Notes: generated by a model not told the origin, from the letters alone. 13,648 nt of DNA from an uncultured Gammaproteobacteria bacterium (GCA_913058195.1 CAJXPP010000032.1:1-13648), one strand, 5' to 3'; counted from the first letter of the stretch, positions 1 to 8,601 are shown. A program made the numbers and translations.

Positions 1-42
1 CATGCCTAGTCTCGTGGGCTCGGAGATGTGTATAAGAGACAG
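1..42 (+). other. Illumina Nextera i7-side adapter with index (artefact)
   Basis: This is synthetic library sequence, not genome. Bases 1-8 (CATGCCTA) match the Nextera i7 index N706 as it reads in the adapter. Bases 9-23 (GTCTCGTGGGCTCGG) are the i7-side adapter. Bases 24-42 (AGATGTGTATAAGAGACAG) are the 19-base Tn5 mosaic end used in tagmentation. Genomic DNA begins at 43. A GTG at 28 inside the adapter opens a false N-terminus (M/V-Y-K-R-Q) in frame with the first real gene. The match to the kit sequence is from memory but is exact over all three parts. Confidence 0.98.
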
Positions 43-84
43 GTTTATAATAGTTCATCTATTAATTTCTCATTTTGGTGGCAA

Positions 85-579
85 ATGACTTCGTCAGATG
101 AAATAGTGCTGAATATTTCTATTAAGCAACAGCAATGCGAGTTAATCGTTACTGGGCAGAGTGTATTTAAAGCCCATGTATCAACGGCTTTAAACGGTGC
201 TGGCGAAAAAAAAAATAGTGGTTGCACACCGACAGGTTTACATACTATTCGTGCTTGTATCGGTGCTAAGCAGCCTGAAAATACGGTATTTGTTGGTCGC
301 AGGCCTACAGGTGAAATATACACAGCTGAACTAGGCAGACAATTTCCTAAGCGTGATTGGATTCTGACTCGCATTATATGGCTTAGTGGGCTGGAATTGG
401 GCAAAAATCGTTTGGCAAATGTTGATACAATGCAACGTTATATTTACCTCCATGGTTGTCCCGACAGTTTGCCGATGGGCAAGCCGTTATCTCATGGTTG
501 TATTCGCATGCATAATAAGGATTTATTAGCTCTATTTGCTCTGGTTTCACCAGGCACTCGAGTGATGATCCATGAATAA
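85..579 (+). CDS. YkuD-fold L,D-transpeptidase family protein, probably a cytoplasmic L,D-carboxypeptidase (ElsL-like)
   Basis: A 164-residue protein made almost entirely of a YkuD catalytic domain, which uses a cysteine nucleophile to cut or exchange peptidoglycan stem-peptide bonds at a meso-diaminopimelate residue. The motif is complete: His123 (YLHG), then Ser136-His137-Gly138-Cys139 followed by Ile-Arg-Met, with Cys139 as predicted nucleophile. The ATG at 85 is chosen because the upstream codons run straight into the adapter and because the YkuD strand (IVLNISIKQQQ) starts just after it. The ribosome site is weak and the frame is open back to base 43, so a slightly earlier start cannot be excluded. 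From this start there is no signal peptide or membrane segment, which suggests a cytoplasmic location. Cytoplasmic YkuD enzymes such as Acinetobacter ElsL act as L,D-carboxypeptidases that trim recycled tetrapeptides. The next gene, nagZ, 11 bases downstream, is also a cytoplasmic recycling enzyme, which supports that reading. A run of ten A at 206-215 lies in the coding frame. The fold is sure; carboxypeptidase versus transpeptidase activity is inference. Confidence 0.88.
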   Translation: MTSSDEIVLNISIKQQQCELIVTGQSVFKAHVSTALNGAGEKKNSGCTPTGLHTIRACIGAKQPENTVFVGRRPTGEIYTAELGRQFPKRDWILTRIIWLSGLELGKNRLANVDTMQRYIYLHGCPDSLPMGKPLSHGCIRMHNKDLLALFALVSPGTRVMIHE

Positions 580-590
580 GGTGATGGTTT

Positions 591-1640
591 ATGACGTTAG
601 GCCCATTAATGGTCGATTTAGTTGGCTTGGCGCTATCTGAAGTAGAACAAGAAGTGTTACAGCATCCACTGGTGGGTGGTGTCATTTTGTTTAGCCGTAA
701 CTACGAGTCTCCTGAGCAAGTTGCTGCTTTGACTAAGAGTATTCGAGCATTACGCGAACCGCATTTGATTATATCTGTTGATCATGAAGGTGGACGAGTT
801 CAGCGTTTTAGAAAAGGCTTTACACGATTACCGCCTATCGGCGCATTGGGACAGCATTATATGCAGCATCCTAAGCAGACGCTTGAGCGTGCCGAACAAT
901 CGGGTTGGTTAATGGCTGCAGAATTACGGTCTGTGGGTGTCGATTTTAGTTTTGCTCCTGTATTAGATCTTGATTATGGTGTGAGTGACATTATTGGTGA
1001 TCGTTCATTCCATCGTGATCCTCAAGCCGTTGCTAGCATGGCTCATGCTTATATTCAGGGCATGAAGCGTGCTTGGATGCCTGCTGTAGGAAAGCACTTC
1101 CCAGGACATGGCGCTGTTGAAGTCGATTCTCATTTAGGATTGCCAATTGATGAGCGTCATTTTGAAGATATGTGGCAAGCAGATATGTTGCCATTTAGAC
1201 AGTTATGCCAATCTGAGTTAGCGGGTGTGATGCCAGCACATATTGTTTATGAAAAAAGTGACTCTTTGCCTGCTGGGTTTTCACCTTTTTGGATTAAAGA
1301 AATATTGCGTGATCGCTTAGGTTTCCAAGGTGCAGTGTTAAGTGATGATTTAAGTATGGAAGGGGCGGCGATTATTGGTGACCCTCTTGCTCGTGCTGAG
1401 GCTGCTTTAGATGCGGGTTGTGACATGGTGTTGGTTTGTAATAAGCCAGAAAGTGCCATACAAGTGATTGATGGTTTGAGAATGAAAGCGGATCCTTTAC
1501 GTCATATGCGTTTGGTTAGGTTGCATGGACGCCATGGGTTTGAACGAGATGAATTGCTTGCAAGTCAGCAGTGGAAAAACGCCGTAAATACTGTGTTGAG
1601 TTATGCACCTGACCCAGAGTTGGAGTTAAATCTAAAATGA
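591..1640 (+). CDS. nagZ: Beta-N-acetylglucosaminidase (beta-hexosaminidase) NagZ
   Basis: Glycoside hydrolase family 3 enzyme of 349 residues (E. coli NagZ 341). It acts in the cytoplasm, removing GlcNAc from 1,6-anhydro-MurNAc muropeptides during cell-wall recycling; in many gammaproteobacteria its products feed AmpR signalling for beta-lactamase. Visible motifs are VDHEGGRVQRF at 63-73 (substrate-binding loop region), KHFPGHG at 168-174, the Asp179-Ser-His181 dyad used as general acid/base in NagZ, and SDDLSMEGA at 251-259, with Asp252 at the nucleophile position. The start ATG is preceded by AAGG eight bases upstream, and the N-terminus (GPLMVDLVG) aligns with the E. coli one (GPVMLDVEG). 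The stop overlaps the next start as ATGA. It probably shares a transcript with the YkuD gene before it. Confidence 0.97.
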   Translation: MTLGPLMVDLVGLALSEVEQEVLQHPLVGGVILFSRNYESPEQVAALTKSIRALREPHLIISVDHEGGRVQRFRKGFTRLPPIGALGQHYMQHPKQTLERAEQSGWLMAAELRSVGVDFSFAPVLDLDYGVSDIIGDRSFHRDPQAVASMAHAYIQGMKRAWMPAVGKHFPGHGAVEVDSHLGLPIDERHFEDMWQADMLPFRQLCQSELAGVMPAHIVYEKSDSLPAGFSPFWIKEILRDRLGFQGAVLSDDLSMEGAAIIGDPLARAEAALDAGCDMVLVCNKPESAIQVIDGLRMKADPLRHMRLVRLHGRHGFERDELLASQQWKNAVNTVLSYAPDPELELNLK

Positions 1641-3439
1641 ATAGAGTGATAAAGACTGTAATTTTCGCATTCAGTTTATTGTTTTATATGGCTGCTGCCA
1701 ATGCTGGTGGCGCTATGACCACAATGAATGCAGGAGCAGTGATGATGGGTGCTGTGCCTGTGATCAATGCTGTTAACGAGCAACAGCAGAAATTACCTGA
1801 GGCATTAAGTAACCCTCGCAGAACGATGGAGACATTTGTTACAGCGATTTATGCACTTAAATCAGGTCAGAAAGAGAATAATACGGAGTTAAAAAACCAA
1901 GTTATTTCGACATTCGATTTAAGTGATATTAGCTCTCTTATTCGACGCAATAAAGGGATTGAGTTAGCGCACATTTTGTCTTCTGTTATGGAGAGAACTA
2001 AAGAGATTAACTTGGATAGTATTCCTGTTAATCCTATTAGTGGTCAATATGTCTACGGTCGCTATTCACAGGGCCAAGTTGACATTGTTTTACTAGAAGA
2101 TGGCCGATGGTTATTTAGCCAGCAAACGATTAAGGCCTTACCTGCAATTTTAGAAGGTTTAATAGCATCTTCTTCCAGCGATGAAGCATTAGATCCTCAA
2201 ATTGATTTGCCACTTACTATTCGGATTGAATCTCGTATCCCCAGCTTTCTAAGAGGTAGTTTTTTACTGGAATACTGGCAATGGCTGGGTATTTTTATCT
2301 TTATTGTCGTTGGCTCTGCAGCAGATAAGTTCTTAGCATGGTTTTTAGAAAGAAGAGTTATTAGGCTAAAGAAAAAGTATCAGAATTATCAGGATGTTGA
2401 AGATGATGTTTTAAGACCATTAGGTCTAATGGCAATGGCATTTATTTGGTGGTTTGGTATTGCTTTGTTGAACTTGCCTGATACTGCTTTAGTGATTTTA
2501 TCGGTTTCAGTCAAATTAATAGTGGCGATTTCGACTATTTGGAGTGTATTTAGATTAATTGATATTGTGCATGTCATTTTAGTCAGAAAGGCACATAAAA
2601 CAGCCAGTCGCTATGATGATGTTTTAGTGCCGATGATCACTAAAAGCATGAAAGTGTTTGCAATGGTGGTTATCGTTATTACCGCTGCAGATAACTTCAA
2701 TGTTGACATTACTAGTTTATTAACAGGCTTAGGTATTGGTGGTATTGCTTTTGCCTTAGCCGCGAAAGATTTATTGGGTAACTTCTTTGGTTCATTAACC
2801 GTGGTGTTAGATCAACCTTTTCAAATCGGTGATTGGGTGATTATTGGTGATATTGAAGGTTCGATTGAACAAGTTGGTTTCAGAAGTACAAGAATAAGAA
2901 CATTTTATAACTCGCTGATCACGATGCCGAATGCGATGTTAACGACTTCTAAAATAGATAATATGGGCGCGCGACGTTATCGTAGAATGAAGTCAATGTT
3001 AAATGTAACTTATGATACGTCCCCTGAAAAAATTGATGCATTTTGTGAAGGAATTCGGTCGTTAATTCAACTTCATCCCTATATGCGTAAAGATTATTAT
3101 CAAGTCTATTTCAATGAATATGGCCCTGCATCATTAAATATATTGCTTTATGTTTTTTGGGAAACACCTGATTGGAATACAGAGTTACGTGAACGACACC
3201 GTTTTCTATTAGATATTTTACGGTTAGCAAAACAGCTAAATGTTGAATTTGCCTTCCCGACACAAACGCTTCACTTGAAACAAGACAGCCCTGAAATGCC
3301 TGCGAATATGAATGCACAGGTATTTCAAACTGAGATGACGGAGCAGGATGCATTTGAAATGGGACGAAAAGAAGCAACCGCAATTGTTGATGGCACATTA
3401 GGCCAAGGCGTTAAACCTGATCCTGTACGCTTTCCTTAA
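1637..3439 (+). CDS. MscS-superfamily mechanosensitive ion channel with periplasmic N-terminal domain
   Basis: A 600-residue membrane protein that should open on membrane tension and release solutes during hypo-osmotic shock. Residues 1-23 form a signal peptide (hydrophobic FAFSLLFYMAA, probable cut after ANA at 23). Residues 24-210 are a predicted periplasmic domain that I do not recognise. Hydrophobic segments follow at about 214-236, 262-280, 284-312 and 336-353. Next comes the MscS pore helix with its Gly/Ala-rich pattern (LLTGLGIGGIAFALAAKDLLG, 361-381) and the beta domain (DQPFQIGDWV 392-401, VGFRSTRIRTF 413-423, MPNAML 430-435). The C-terminal alpha/beta vestibule runs to about 548 (NVEFAFPTQTLHLK), with a soluble tail after it. 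It is much longer than E. coli MscS (286 residues) and closer in size to the larger paralogues, so I give no symbol. The start overlaps the nagZ stop by four bases and GGAG lies 11 bases upstream, suggesting coupled translation. dnaE follows after 26 bases. Confidence 0.93.
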   Translation: MNRVIKTVIFAFSLLFYMAAANAGGAMTTMNAGAVMMGAVPVINAVNEQQQKLPEALSNPRRTMETFVTAIYALKSGQKENNTELKNQVISTFDLSDISSLIRRNKGIELAHILSSVMERTKEINLDSIPVNPISGQYVYGRYSQGQVDIVLLEDGRWLFSQQTIKALPAILEGLIASSSSDEALDPQIDLPLTIRIESRIPSFLRGSFLLEYWQWLGIFIFIVVGSAADKFLAWFLERRVIRLKKKYQNYQDVEDDVLRPLGLMAMAFIWWFGIALLNLPDTALVILSVSVKLIVAISTIWSVFRLIDIVHVILVRKAHKTASRYDDVLVPMITKSMKVFAMVVIVITAADNFNVDITSLLTGLGIGGIAFALAAKDLLGNFFGSLTVVLDQPFQIGDWVIIGDIEGSIEQVGFRSTRIRTFYNSLITMPNAMLTTSKIDNMGARRYRRMKSMLNVTYDTSPEKIDAFCEGIRSLIQLHPYMRKDYYQVYFNEYGPASLNILLYVFWETPDWNTELRERHRFLLDILRLAKQLNVEFAFPTQTLHLKQDSPEMPANMNAQVFQTEMTEQDAFEMGRKEATAIVDGTLGQGVKPDPVRFP

Positions 3440-3465
3440 CCCTTATAGTGAGCCAATAAGTAACT

Positions 3466-6400
3466 ATGACATCTGAGTTTGTCCATTTACATTTACATTC
3501 TGAATATTCATTAGTTGATGGTGTAGTCCGTGTTAAACCATTAATTAAAGCTATTGCAGATGCAGGCATGCCTGCGATTGCTGTAACCGATCAACATAAT
3601 TTATTTGCTGCGGTTAAAGTGTATAAGGCAGCTCAGCAAGCAGGAATTAAACCTATTCTAGCTGCTGATTTACGCTTGCGTGATGTTAGTGATAGCAAGA
3701 AAAGTAGTCGTTTTGTATTGTTATGTCAGAATACCGAGGGTTATTTAAACCTGTCGCGGCTATTGTCTCGCGCTTATATTGAAGGACAGCACCTTGGCGT
3801 GCCGATGTTAGAGCTTGAATGGCTCGATGGTGCTACTGATGGCTTGATATGCTTGGCTGGTGGACGAGAAGGAATTTTAGGTAAAGGCTTACTTAATAAG
3901 CTGACTGATGAAGTAGAGCAGATTACGCGTCATTGGCAAAGCTTATTCCCTGATCGCTTTTATTTGGAGTTGATTCGGACAGGGCGGCCCGATGAAGAGC
4001 GTTATATTTCAGCTGCGTTAGACCTTGCTGTAAGTCATAACTTGCCGGTTGTGGCAACTAATGACGTGCGCTTTTTACAATCTGATCACTTTGAAGCACA
4101 TGAAGCGAAGGTGTGTGTTAATGAAGGTCGCTTATTGGATGATCCTAGGAGACCACGTAATTATTCTGACCAACAGTATTTAAAAACGCCAGAAGAGATG
4201 ATCGCTTTATTTAGTGATATTCCTGAGGCGATTGAGAATACAATTGAAATTGCTAAACGTTGCAATGCTCAACTGACTTTGGGCGAGCATTATTTGCCTG
4301 ACTTCCCTGTGCCTGAAGGCATGACCATTGGTGAGTTTTTCACCCAAGAGTCCTATGAAGGTTTAGAAGAACGGTTACCGGTTTTATTTCCAGACCCTGA
4401 TGTATTAGCTGAAAACCGTAAAGACTATGAAGACCGTTTACAAATTGAATTAGACGTTATCAATGAAATGGGTTTTCCGGGCTATTTTTTAATCGTTGCC
4501 GATTTCATTAAATGGTCTAAAAATAATGAAGTGCCTGTTGGGCCTGGTCGTGGTTCGGGTGCGGGTTCACTAGTGGCTTATTCCTTAAAAATTACTGATA
4601 TTGATCCACTGCAATATGATTTGCTGTTTGAACGGTTTTTGAATCCTGAACGGGTATCATTACCCGATTTTGATATCGATTTCTGTATGGAAGGCCGTGA
4701 TCGTGTTATTGAATATGTATCGCAACATTATGGCCGTGATCATGTGTCGCAGATCATTACCTTCGGCACAATGGCGGCAAAAGCGGTATTACGAGATGTG
4801 GGCCGTGTATTAGGTTTTCCGTATGGTCTGGTTGATGGTTTGGCGAAATTAGTGCCATTTGAAATCAAAATGACTTTAATCAAGGCATTAGAGCAAGAGC
4901 CATTGCTGCAAGAGCGTTACGATAAAGAAGAGGACGTTAAAACCTTAATTGATCTTGCTTTGCAGTTAGAAGGTTTAACGCGAAATGTTGGTAAACATGC
5001 TGGTGGTGTTGTTATTGCGCCCAAAGCCTTAACGGAATATACACCAGTCTATTGTGAGAGTAACGGCGCGAGCTTAGTGTCACAATACGATAAAGATGAT
5101 GTTGAAGAAGTTGGGCTGGTTAAATTCGATTTCTTGGGTTTAAAAACCTTAACGGTTATTGATTGGGCCGTTAAAAATGTCAAAAAAATGCTGTCGCCTA
5201 AAGAGGCAGATAAGATTGATATCACCAAAATCCCACTTGATGATGTAGAAAGCTACAAGCTATTAAAACGGGCTGAAACTACTGCGGTATTCCAGCTGGA
5301 ATCGCGTGGTATGAAAGAGTTAATTAAGCGCTTACAACCCGATACCTTTGAAGATATTGTTGCCTTGGTGGCCTTGTTCCGACCTGGACCACTTCAATCA
5401 GGAATGGTAGATGACTTTGTTAACCGTAAACATGGTCGCGCTAAAGTGGATTATCCGCACCCTGATCTTGAGCCAGTATTAAAACCAACTTACGGTGTAA
5501 TCGTATATCAAGAACAAGTTATGCAGATTGCTCAGGTGTTAGCGGGATATAGCTTGGGTGGCGCTGACATGTTGCGTCGCGCGATGGGTAAGAAAAAACC
5601 CGAAGAAATGGCTAAGCAACGCGAATTGTTTTTAGAGGGTGCTAAGAACCGCGATATTGATGAAAAGACCGCAGGCCCTATCTTTGATTTGATGGAGAAA
5701 TTTGCTGAGTACGGCTTTAATAAATCACATTCGGCAGCTTATGCTTTAGTTGCATATCAAACTGCATGGCTTAAAGCACATTATCCTGCTGCGTTTATGG
5801 CTGCGGTATTATCTGCTGATATGGACAATACCGATAAGGTTGTTGGTTTGATTGATGATTGTCGAGACCTGGGTTTAGAAGTCTTGCCACCGGATGTAAA
5901 TAACAGCAAAATTCAGTTTACTGTTGCCGATGAAAAATCGATTCGTTATGGACTGGGTGCCATTAAGGGTGTTGGTGAGGCGGCATTAGCCGGAATAGTC
6001 GGTGAGCGTGAACAAGGCAGAGCTTTTTCGAGCCTCTATGATTTCTGTCAGCGTGTTGATATGAAAAAAGTCAATAAACGGGTGATGGACTCCTTAGTTA
6101 AAGCTGGTGCACTGGATTCCTTAGGCGGCCACCGAGCTAGTCTGGAAGCGAGCTTGACCAAGGCACTTCATATAGCTGATCAACACCGTAAAAATAGTGA
6201 CACGGGTCAGAATGATATGTTTGGCCTAATGACTGTGGATGAAGACGTACATGAAGAAGAGCCTTTAGTTGAGGTTACTGAGTGGTCTGAGGAGCATTTA
6301 CTTATTGCTGAAAAGCAAACATTAGGTTTGTATTTAAGTGGTCATCCAATTGATCGCTATGCTGATGAGTTAGCGAAGTTTATTCCAAAAAGAATTAGTG

Positions 6401-6954
6401 AGTTAGATGCACCTGAAGCTAAGGGATATCAGCGTAATGAGATTCCTGTTATTACAGCAGGTTTAATTGTAGCCATTCGCACAATGAAAAGTAAAAATGG
6501 TGGCCGAATGGCATTCATTACGCTGGATGACCAAACTGCCCGATTAGAAGTGCGTATTTTTGCTGAAGCATTTGAACATTACCAATCATTAATACAGCCG
6601 GATAAATTAGTAGTTATCCAAGGGAAAATTGGCCAAGATAATTTTAGCGGTGGCTTAGCTGCGACTGCAGATACTGTTTATGATATATCTAGAGCACGAG
6701 AGATGTGTGGAAAAGCACTTGTGCTTAGTGTTGTTAATGATTCAGGTTCTCAGGAGTGGATCGCGTCGTTACAACACGCTATTTCACCATGGAAAGAGGG
6801 GCTTATACCTTTAGAAATCTCCTATAAAAACAACCATGCTAAAACACTGATTAGATTGGGTGATGATTGGAATATTAAACCTTCTGATACATTGTTAGAG
6901 GAATTATTAGCGCTACCTGCGGTAGATGCTGTTAATATGAAATACAACGGTTAA
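3466..6954 (+). CDS. dnaE: DNA polymerase III alpha subunit DnaE
   Basis: Catalytic subunit of the replicative polymerase, 1162 residues (E. coli 1160). Domains in order: PHP (about 5-280); palm with catalytic Asp401 and Asp403 (PDFDIDF 400-406) and Asp555 (KFDFLG), numbered as in E. coli; thumb and fingers including GPGRGSGAGSLV (359-370) and FNKSHSAAYA (751-760); helix-hairpin-helix (LGAIKGVGEAAL 830-841); beta-clamp binding motif QNDMF (915-919), equivalent to E. coli QADMF; OB fold (about 993-1072); C-terminal tau-binding region. In the PHP domain His9 and His11 are kept, but other metal ligands are replaced (TDQHN where active PHP domains have TDHGN; NDVRF for NDVHF). It should therefore lack PHP exonuclease activity and rely on a separate DnaQ. 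The ATG is fixed by the conserved FVHLHLHSEYS N-terminus; the ribosome site is weak. The ATPase gene follows after 15 bases. Confidence 0.99.
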   Translation: MTSEFVHLHLHSEYSLVDGVVRVKPLIKAIADAGMPAIAVTDQHNLFAAVKVYKAAQQAGIKPILAADLRLRDVSDSKKSSRFVLLCQNTEGYLNLSRLLSRAYIEGQHLGVPMLELEWLDGATDGLICLAGGREGILGKGLLNKLTDEVEQITRHWQSLFPDRFYLELIRTGRPDEERYISAALDLAVSHNLPVVATNDVRFLQSDHFEAHEAKVCVNEGRLLDDPRRPRNYSDQQYLKTPEEMIALFSDIPEAIENTIEIAKRCNAQLTLGEHYLPDFPVPEGMTIGEFFTQESYEGLEERLPVLFPDPDVLAENRKDYEDRLQIELDVINEMGFPGYFLIVADFIKWSKNNEVPVGPGRGSGAGSLVAYSLKITDIDPLQYDLLFERFLNPERVSLPDFDIDFCMEGRDRVIEYVSQHYGRDHVSQIITFGTMAAKAVLRDVGRVLGFPYGLVDGLAKLVPFEIKMTLIKALEQEPLLQERYDKEEDVKTLIDLALQLEGLTRNVGKHAGGVVIAPKALTEYTPVYCESNGASLVSQYDKDDVEEVGLVKFDFLGLKTLTVIDWAVKNVKKMLSPKEADKIDITKIPLDDVESYKLLKRAETTAVFQLESRGMKELIKRLQPDTFEDIVALVALFRPGPLQSGMVDDFVNRKHGRAKVDYPHPDLEPVLKPTYGVIVYQEQVMQIAQVLAGYSLGGADMLRRAMGKKKPEEMAKQRELFLEGAKNRDIDEKTAGPIFDLMEKFAEYGFNKSHSAAYALVAYQTAWLKAHYPAAFMAAVLSADMDNTDKVVGLIDDCRDLGLEVLPPDVNNSKIQFTVADEKSIRYGLGAIKGVGEAALAGIVGEREQGRAFSSLYDFCQRVDMKKVNKRVMDSLVKAGALDSLGGHRASLEASLTKALHIADQHRKNSDTGQNDMFGLMTVDEDVHEEEPLVEVTEWSEEHLLIAEKQTLGLYLSGHPIDRYADELAKFIPKRISELDAPEAKGYQRNEIPVITAGLIVAIRTMKSKNGGRMAFITLDDQTARLEVRIFAEAFEHYQSLIQPDKLVVIQGKIGQDNFSGGLAATADTVYDISRAREMCGKALVLSVVNDSGSQEWIASLQHAISPWKEGLIPLEISYKNNHAKTLIRLGDDWNIKPSDTLLEELLALPAVDAVNMKYNG

Positions 6955-6969
6955 ATTTGAGGGTTTAAT

Positions 6970-8601
6970 GTGTTGAGTAATGAAGGTGAAAACTCTAAAA
7001 AAGGTAAGGTTGAACTTTTTTCAGGCGATCTTTATGATGAAGGTAATGCCTCAGCGAAGGCAAGTTCTTCAGCGGTACATTCCTCTTTATCTGGGCCAGA
7101 GTTAGCCGAATATTTTGGTCTACCTTTCGTAGCTCTAAAAGACTATAAATTTACTGAGTCTGTTTTAAATGTAATTCCAGCAGAGTTTGCTCGGCAACAT
7201 TGCATTATTCCTCTATCTATTCGTGAATCTAGGTTATCAGTTGCAATGGCTGATCCTCATCAGCAAGACATTTATCAATCAATTTGTTTTATAACTGGAA
7301 TGAGTGTTGATATTTCAGTGGCTAGCGTGAAGGATGTGGAGTGGGCAGTTCAACAGCATTATGGTTTACAAGATGATGAGTTAGCACTGGAATCTATTGA
7401 TGACCATCAGGATCATCATAGAGCTGAGCATCAATTAGAACGCTTAGGTAGAGAACAGCCAATAGTACGATTGGTCAACAATATTATTCATGACGCGATT
7501 GATCGACAAGCATCCGATATTCACCTTAGACCCCGTGACAAAAACGTAGAACTGATCTACCGAATTGATGGTTCTCTTACTACCATACGCTTTATCAGTA
7601 AGTCTTTATTACCCGCCGTTGTGAGCCGAATTAAGATTCTTGGCGGGATGAATATTGCTGAGCGACGCATGCCACAAGATGGACGAAGTTGTGTACGAAC
7701 AGAAGGAAATGTTGTCGACTTACGTATATCAATTATGCCTACAGTAGAAGGGGAAAGTGTTGTTATCCGCTTGTTGAACTCTAAAGTGGGACTTAAATCT
7801 ATTGCAGACTTGGGTTTTAATCAAAAAGATGAAGATATATTTAGAGATTTATTACATAAAAGTAATGGCATTTTTTTGGTTACAGGCCCAACAGGCTCAG
7901 GTAAGTCTACATCGCTTTATGCTGCGATAGATGAGGTTAGACAACAAAATGTTAATATTATTACTGTTGAAGATCCTGTTGAATATCATATGGATGGTAT
8001 TGAACAGATCCAGATTAATCATCAGACAGGTTATACCTTTGCACGCGCTTTAAGAAATATTCTTCGACATGATCCCGATGTTATTTTGGTGGGAGAAATT
8101 CGCGATGAAGAAACGGCCAAAATTGCAGTAGAAAGTGCATTAACGGGTCATTTAGTACTTAGTACCTTGCATACCAATAATGCTGGCGGGGGCATCACGC
8201 GTTTGTTAGAAATGGGGGTTCAACCCTATCTATTGAACAGCTGTTTATTGGGTGTATTAGCTCAGCGATTAGTGAAAAAGAATTGTCCACATTGTTTAAA
8301 AATTGAGAATGTGGATTCATTAGTAAGAAAGTCATTAAAGATAGCCCCTAGTGAAGTTTTTTACTGTGGTAAAGGTTGTGAAAAATGTGGTCAGACTGGT
8401 ATTAATGGGCGTATAGCCGTTTATGAATTATTACGAGTTGATAATGATATGAAGTCTTTGATTAAAGAAAATGTTTCAATGACTGATATAGAAAATTACG
8501 CTATCAAGGCCGGAATGGTGTCACTAACAGATGATGCGTTGCAACGCGCACGTAATAAAGAAATTTCACTCGCAGAAGTCTATCGTATAAGATTAGATTA
8601 A
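6970..8601 (+). CDS. GspE/PilB/MshE-family assembly ATPase
   Basis: A 543-residue hexameric motor ATPase of the type II secretion/type IV pilus superfamily, acting on the cytoplasmic face of the inner membrane to drive filament assembly. The disordered acidic start (1-38) is followed by an MshEN-type N-terminal domain (about 40-135), a His/Asp-rich linker (144-154), and the core: ASDIHLRPRD (181-190), GMNIAERRMPQDGR (226-239), Walker A GPTGSGKST (306-314), Asp box TVEDPVEY (332-339), Walker B ILVGEIRDE (372-380, Glu376) and His box TGHLVLSTLHTNN (392-404). Two CxxC pairs (Cys439/442 and Cys470/473) form the zinc motif typical of GspE/PilB. Start is GTG at 6970 with GAGG seven bases upstream; the ATG at 6968 is out of frame and hits a stop at once. 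The partner system (pilus, MSHA-like pilus or T2SS) cannot be decided, because no pilin, platform or secretin gene is present. It pairs with the PilU-like gene downstream. Confidence 0.95.
   Translation: MLSNEGENSKKGKVELFSGDLYDEGNASAKASSSAVHSSLSGPELAEYFGLPFVALKDYKFTESVLNVIPAEFARQHCIIPLSIRESRLSVAMADPHQQDIYQSICFITGMSVDISVASVKDVEWAVQQHYGLQDDELALESIDDHQDHHRAEHQLERLGREQPIVRLVNNIIHDAIDRQASDIHLRPRDKNVELIYRIDGSLTTIRFISKSLLPAVVSRIKILGGMNIAERRMPQDGRSCVRTEGNVVDLRISIMPTVEGESVVIRLLNSKVGLKSIADLGFNQKDEDIFRDLLHKSNGIFLVTGPTGSGKSTSLYAAIDEVRQQNVNIITVEDPVEYHMDGIEQIQINHQTGYTFARALRNILRHDPDVILVGEIRDEETAKIAVESALTGHLVLSTLHTNNAGGGITRLLEMGVQPYLLNSCLLGVLAQRLVKKNCPHCLKIENVDSLVRKSLKIAPSEVFYCGKGCEKCGQTGINGRIAVYELLRVDNDMKSLIKENVSMTDIENYAIKAGMVSLTDDALQRARNKEISLAEVYRIRLD

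Noticed and set aside
43..84. Possible N-terminal extension or signal peptide of the YkuD protein.
   Set aside because: The residues encoded (including INFSFWWQ) are not a recognisable signal peptide, and the conserved domain starts just after the ATG at 85. The frame is open to the insert edge, so this cannot be fully closed.
383..685. Reverse-strand reading frame across the YkuD-nagZ junction, and the similar minus-strand frame at 45-404.
   Set aside because: Both lie opposite well-supported genes, match no family I know, and show no ribosome site or domain pattern.
3111..3398. Reverse-strand frame opposite the end of the MscS-type channel gene.
   Set aside because: It is a shadow of the coding strand; composition and lack of motifs give no support for a real gene.
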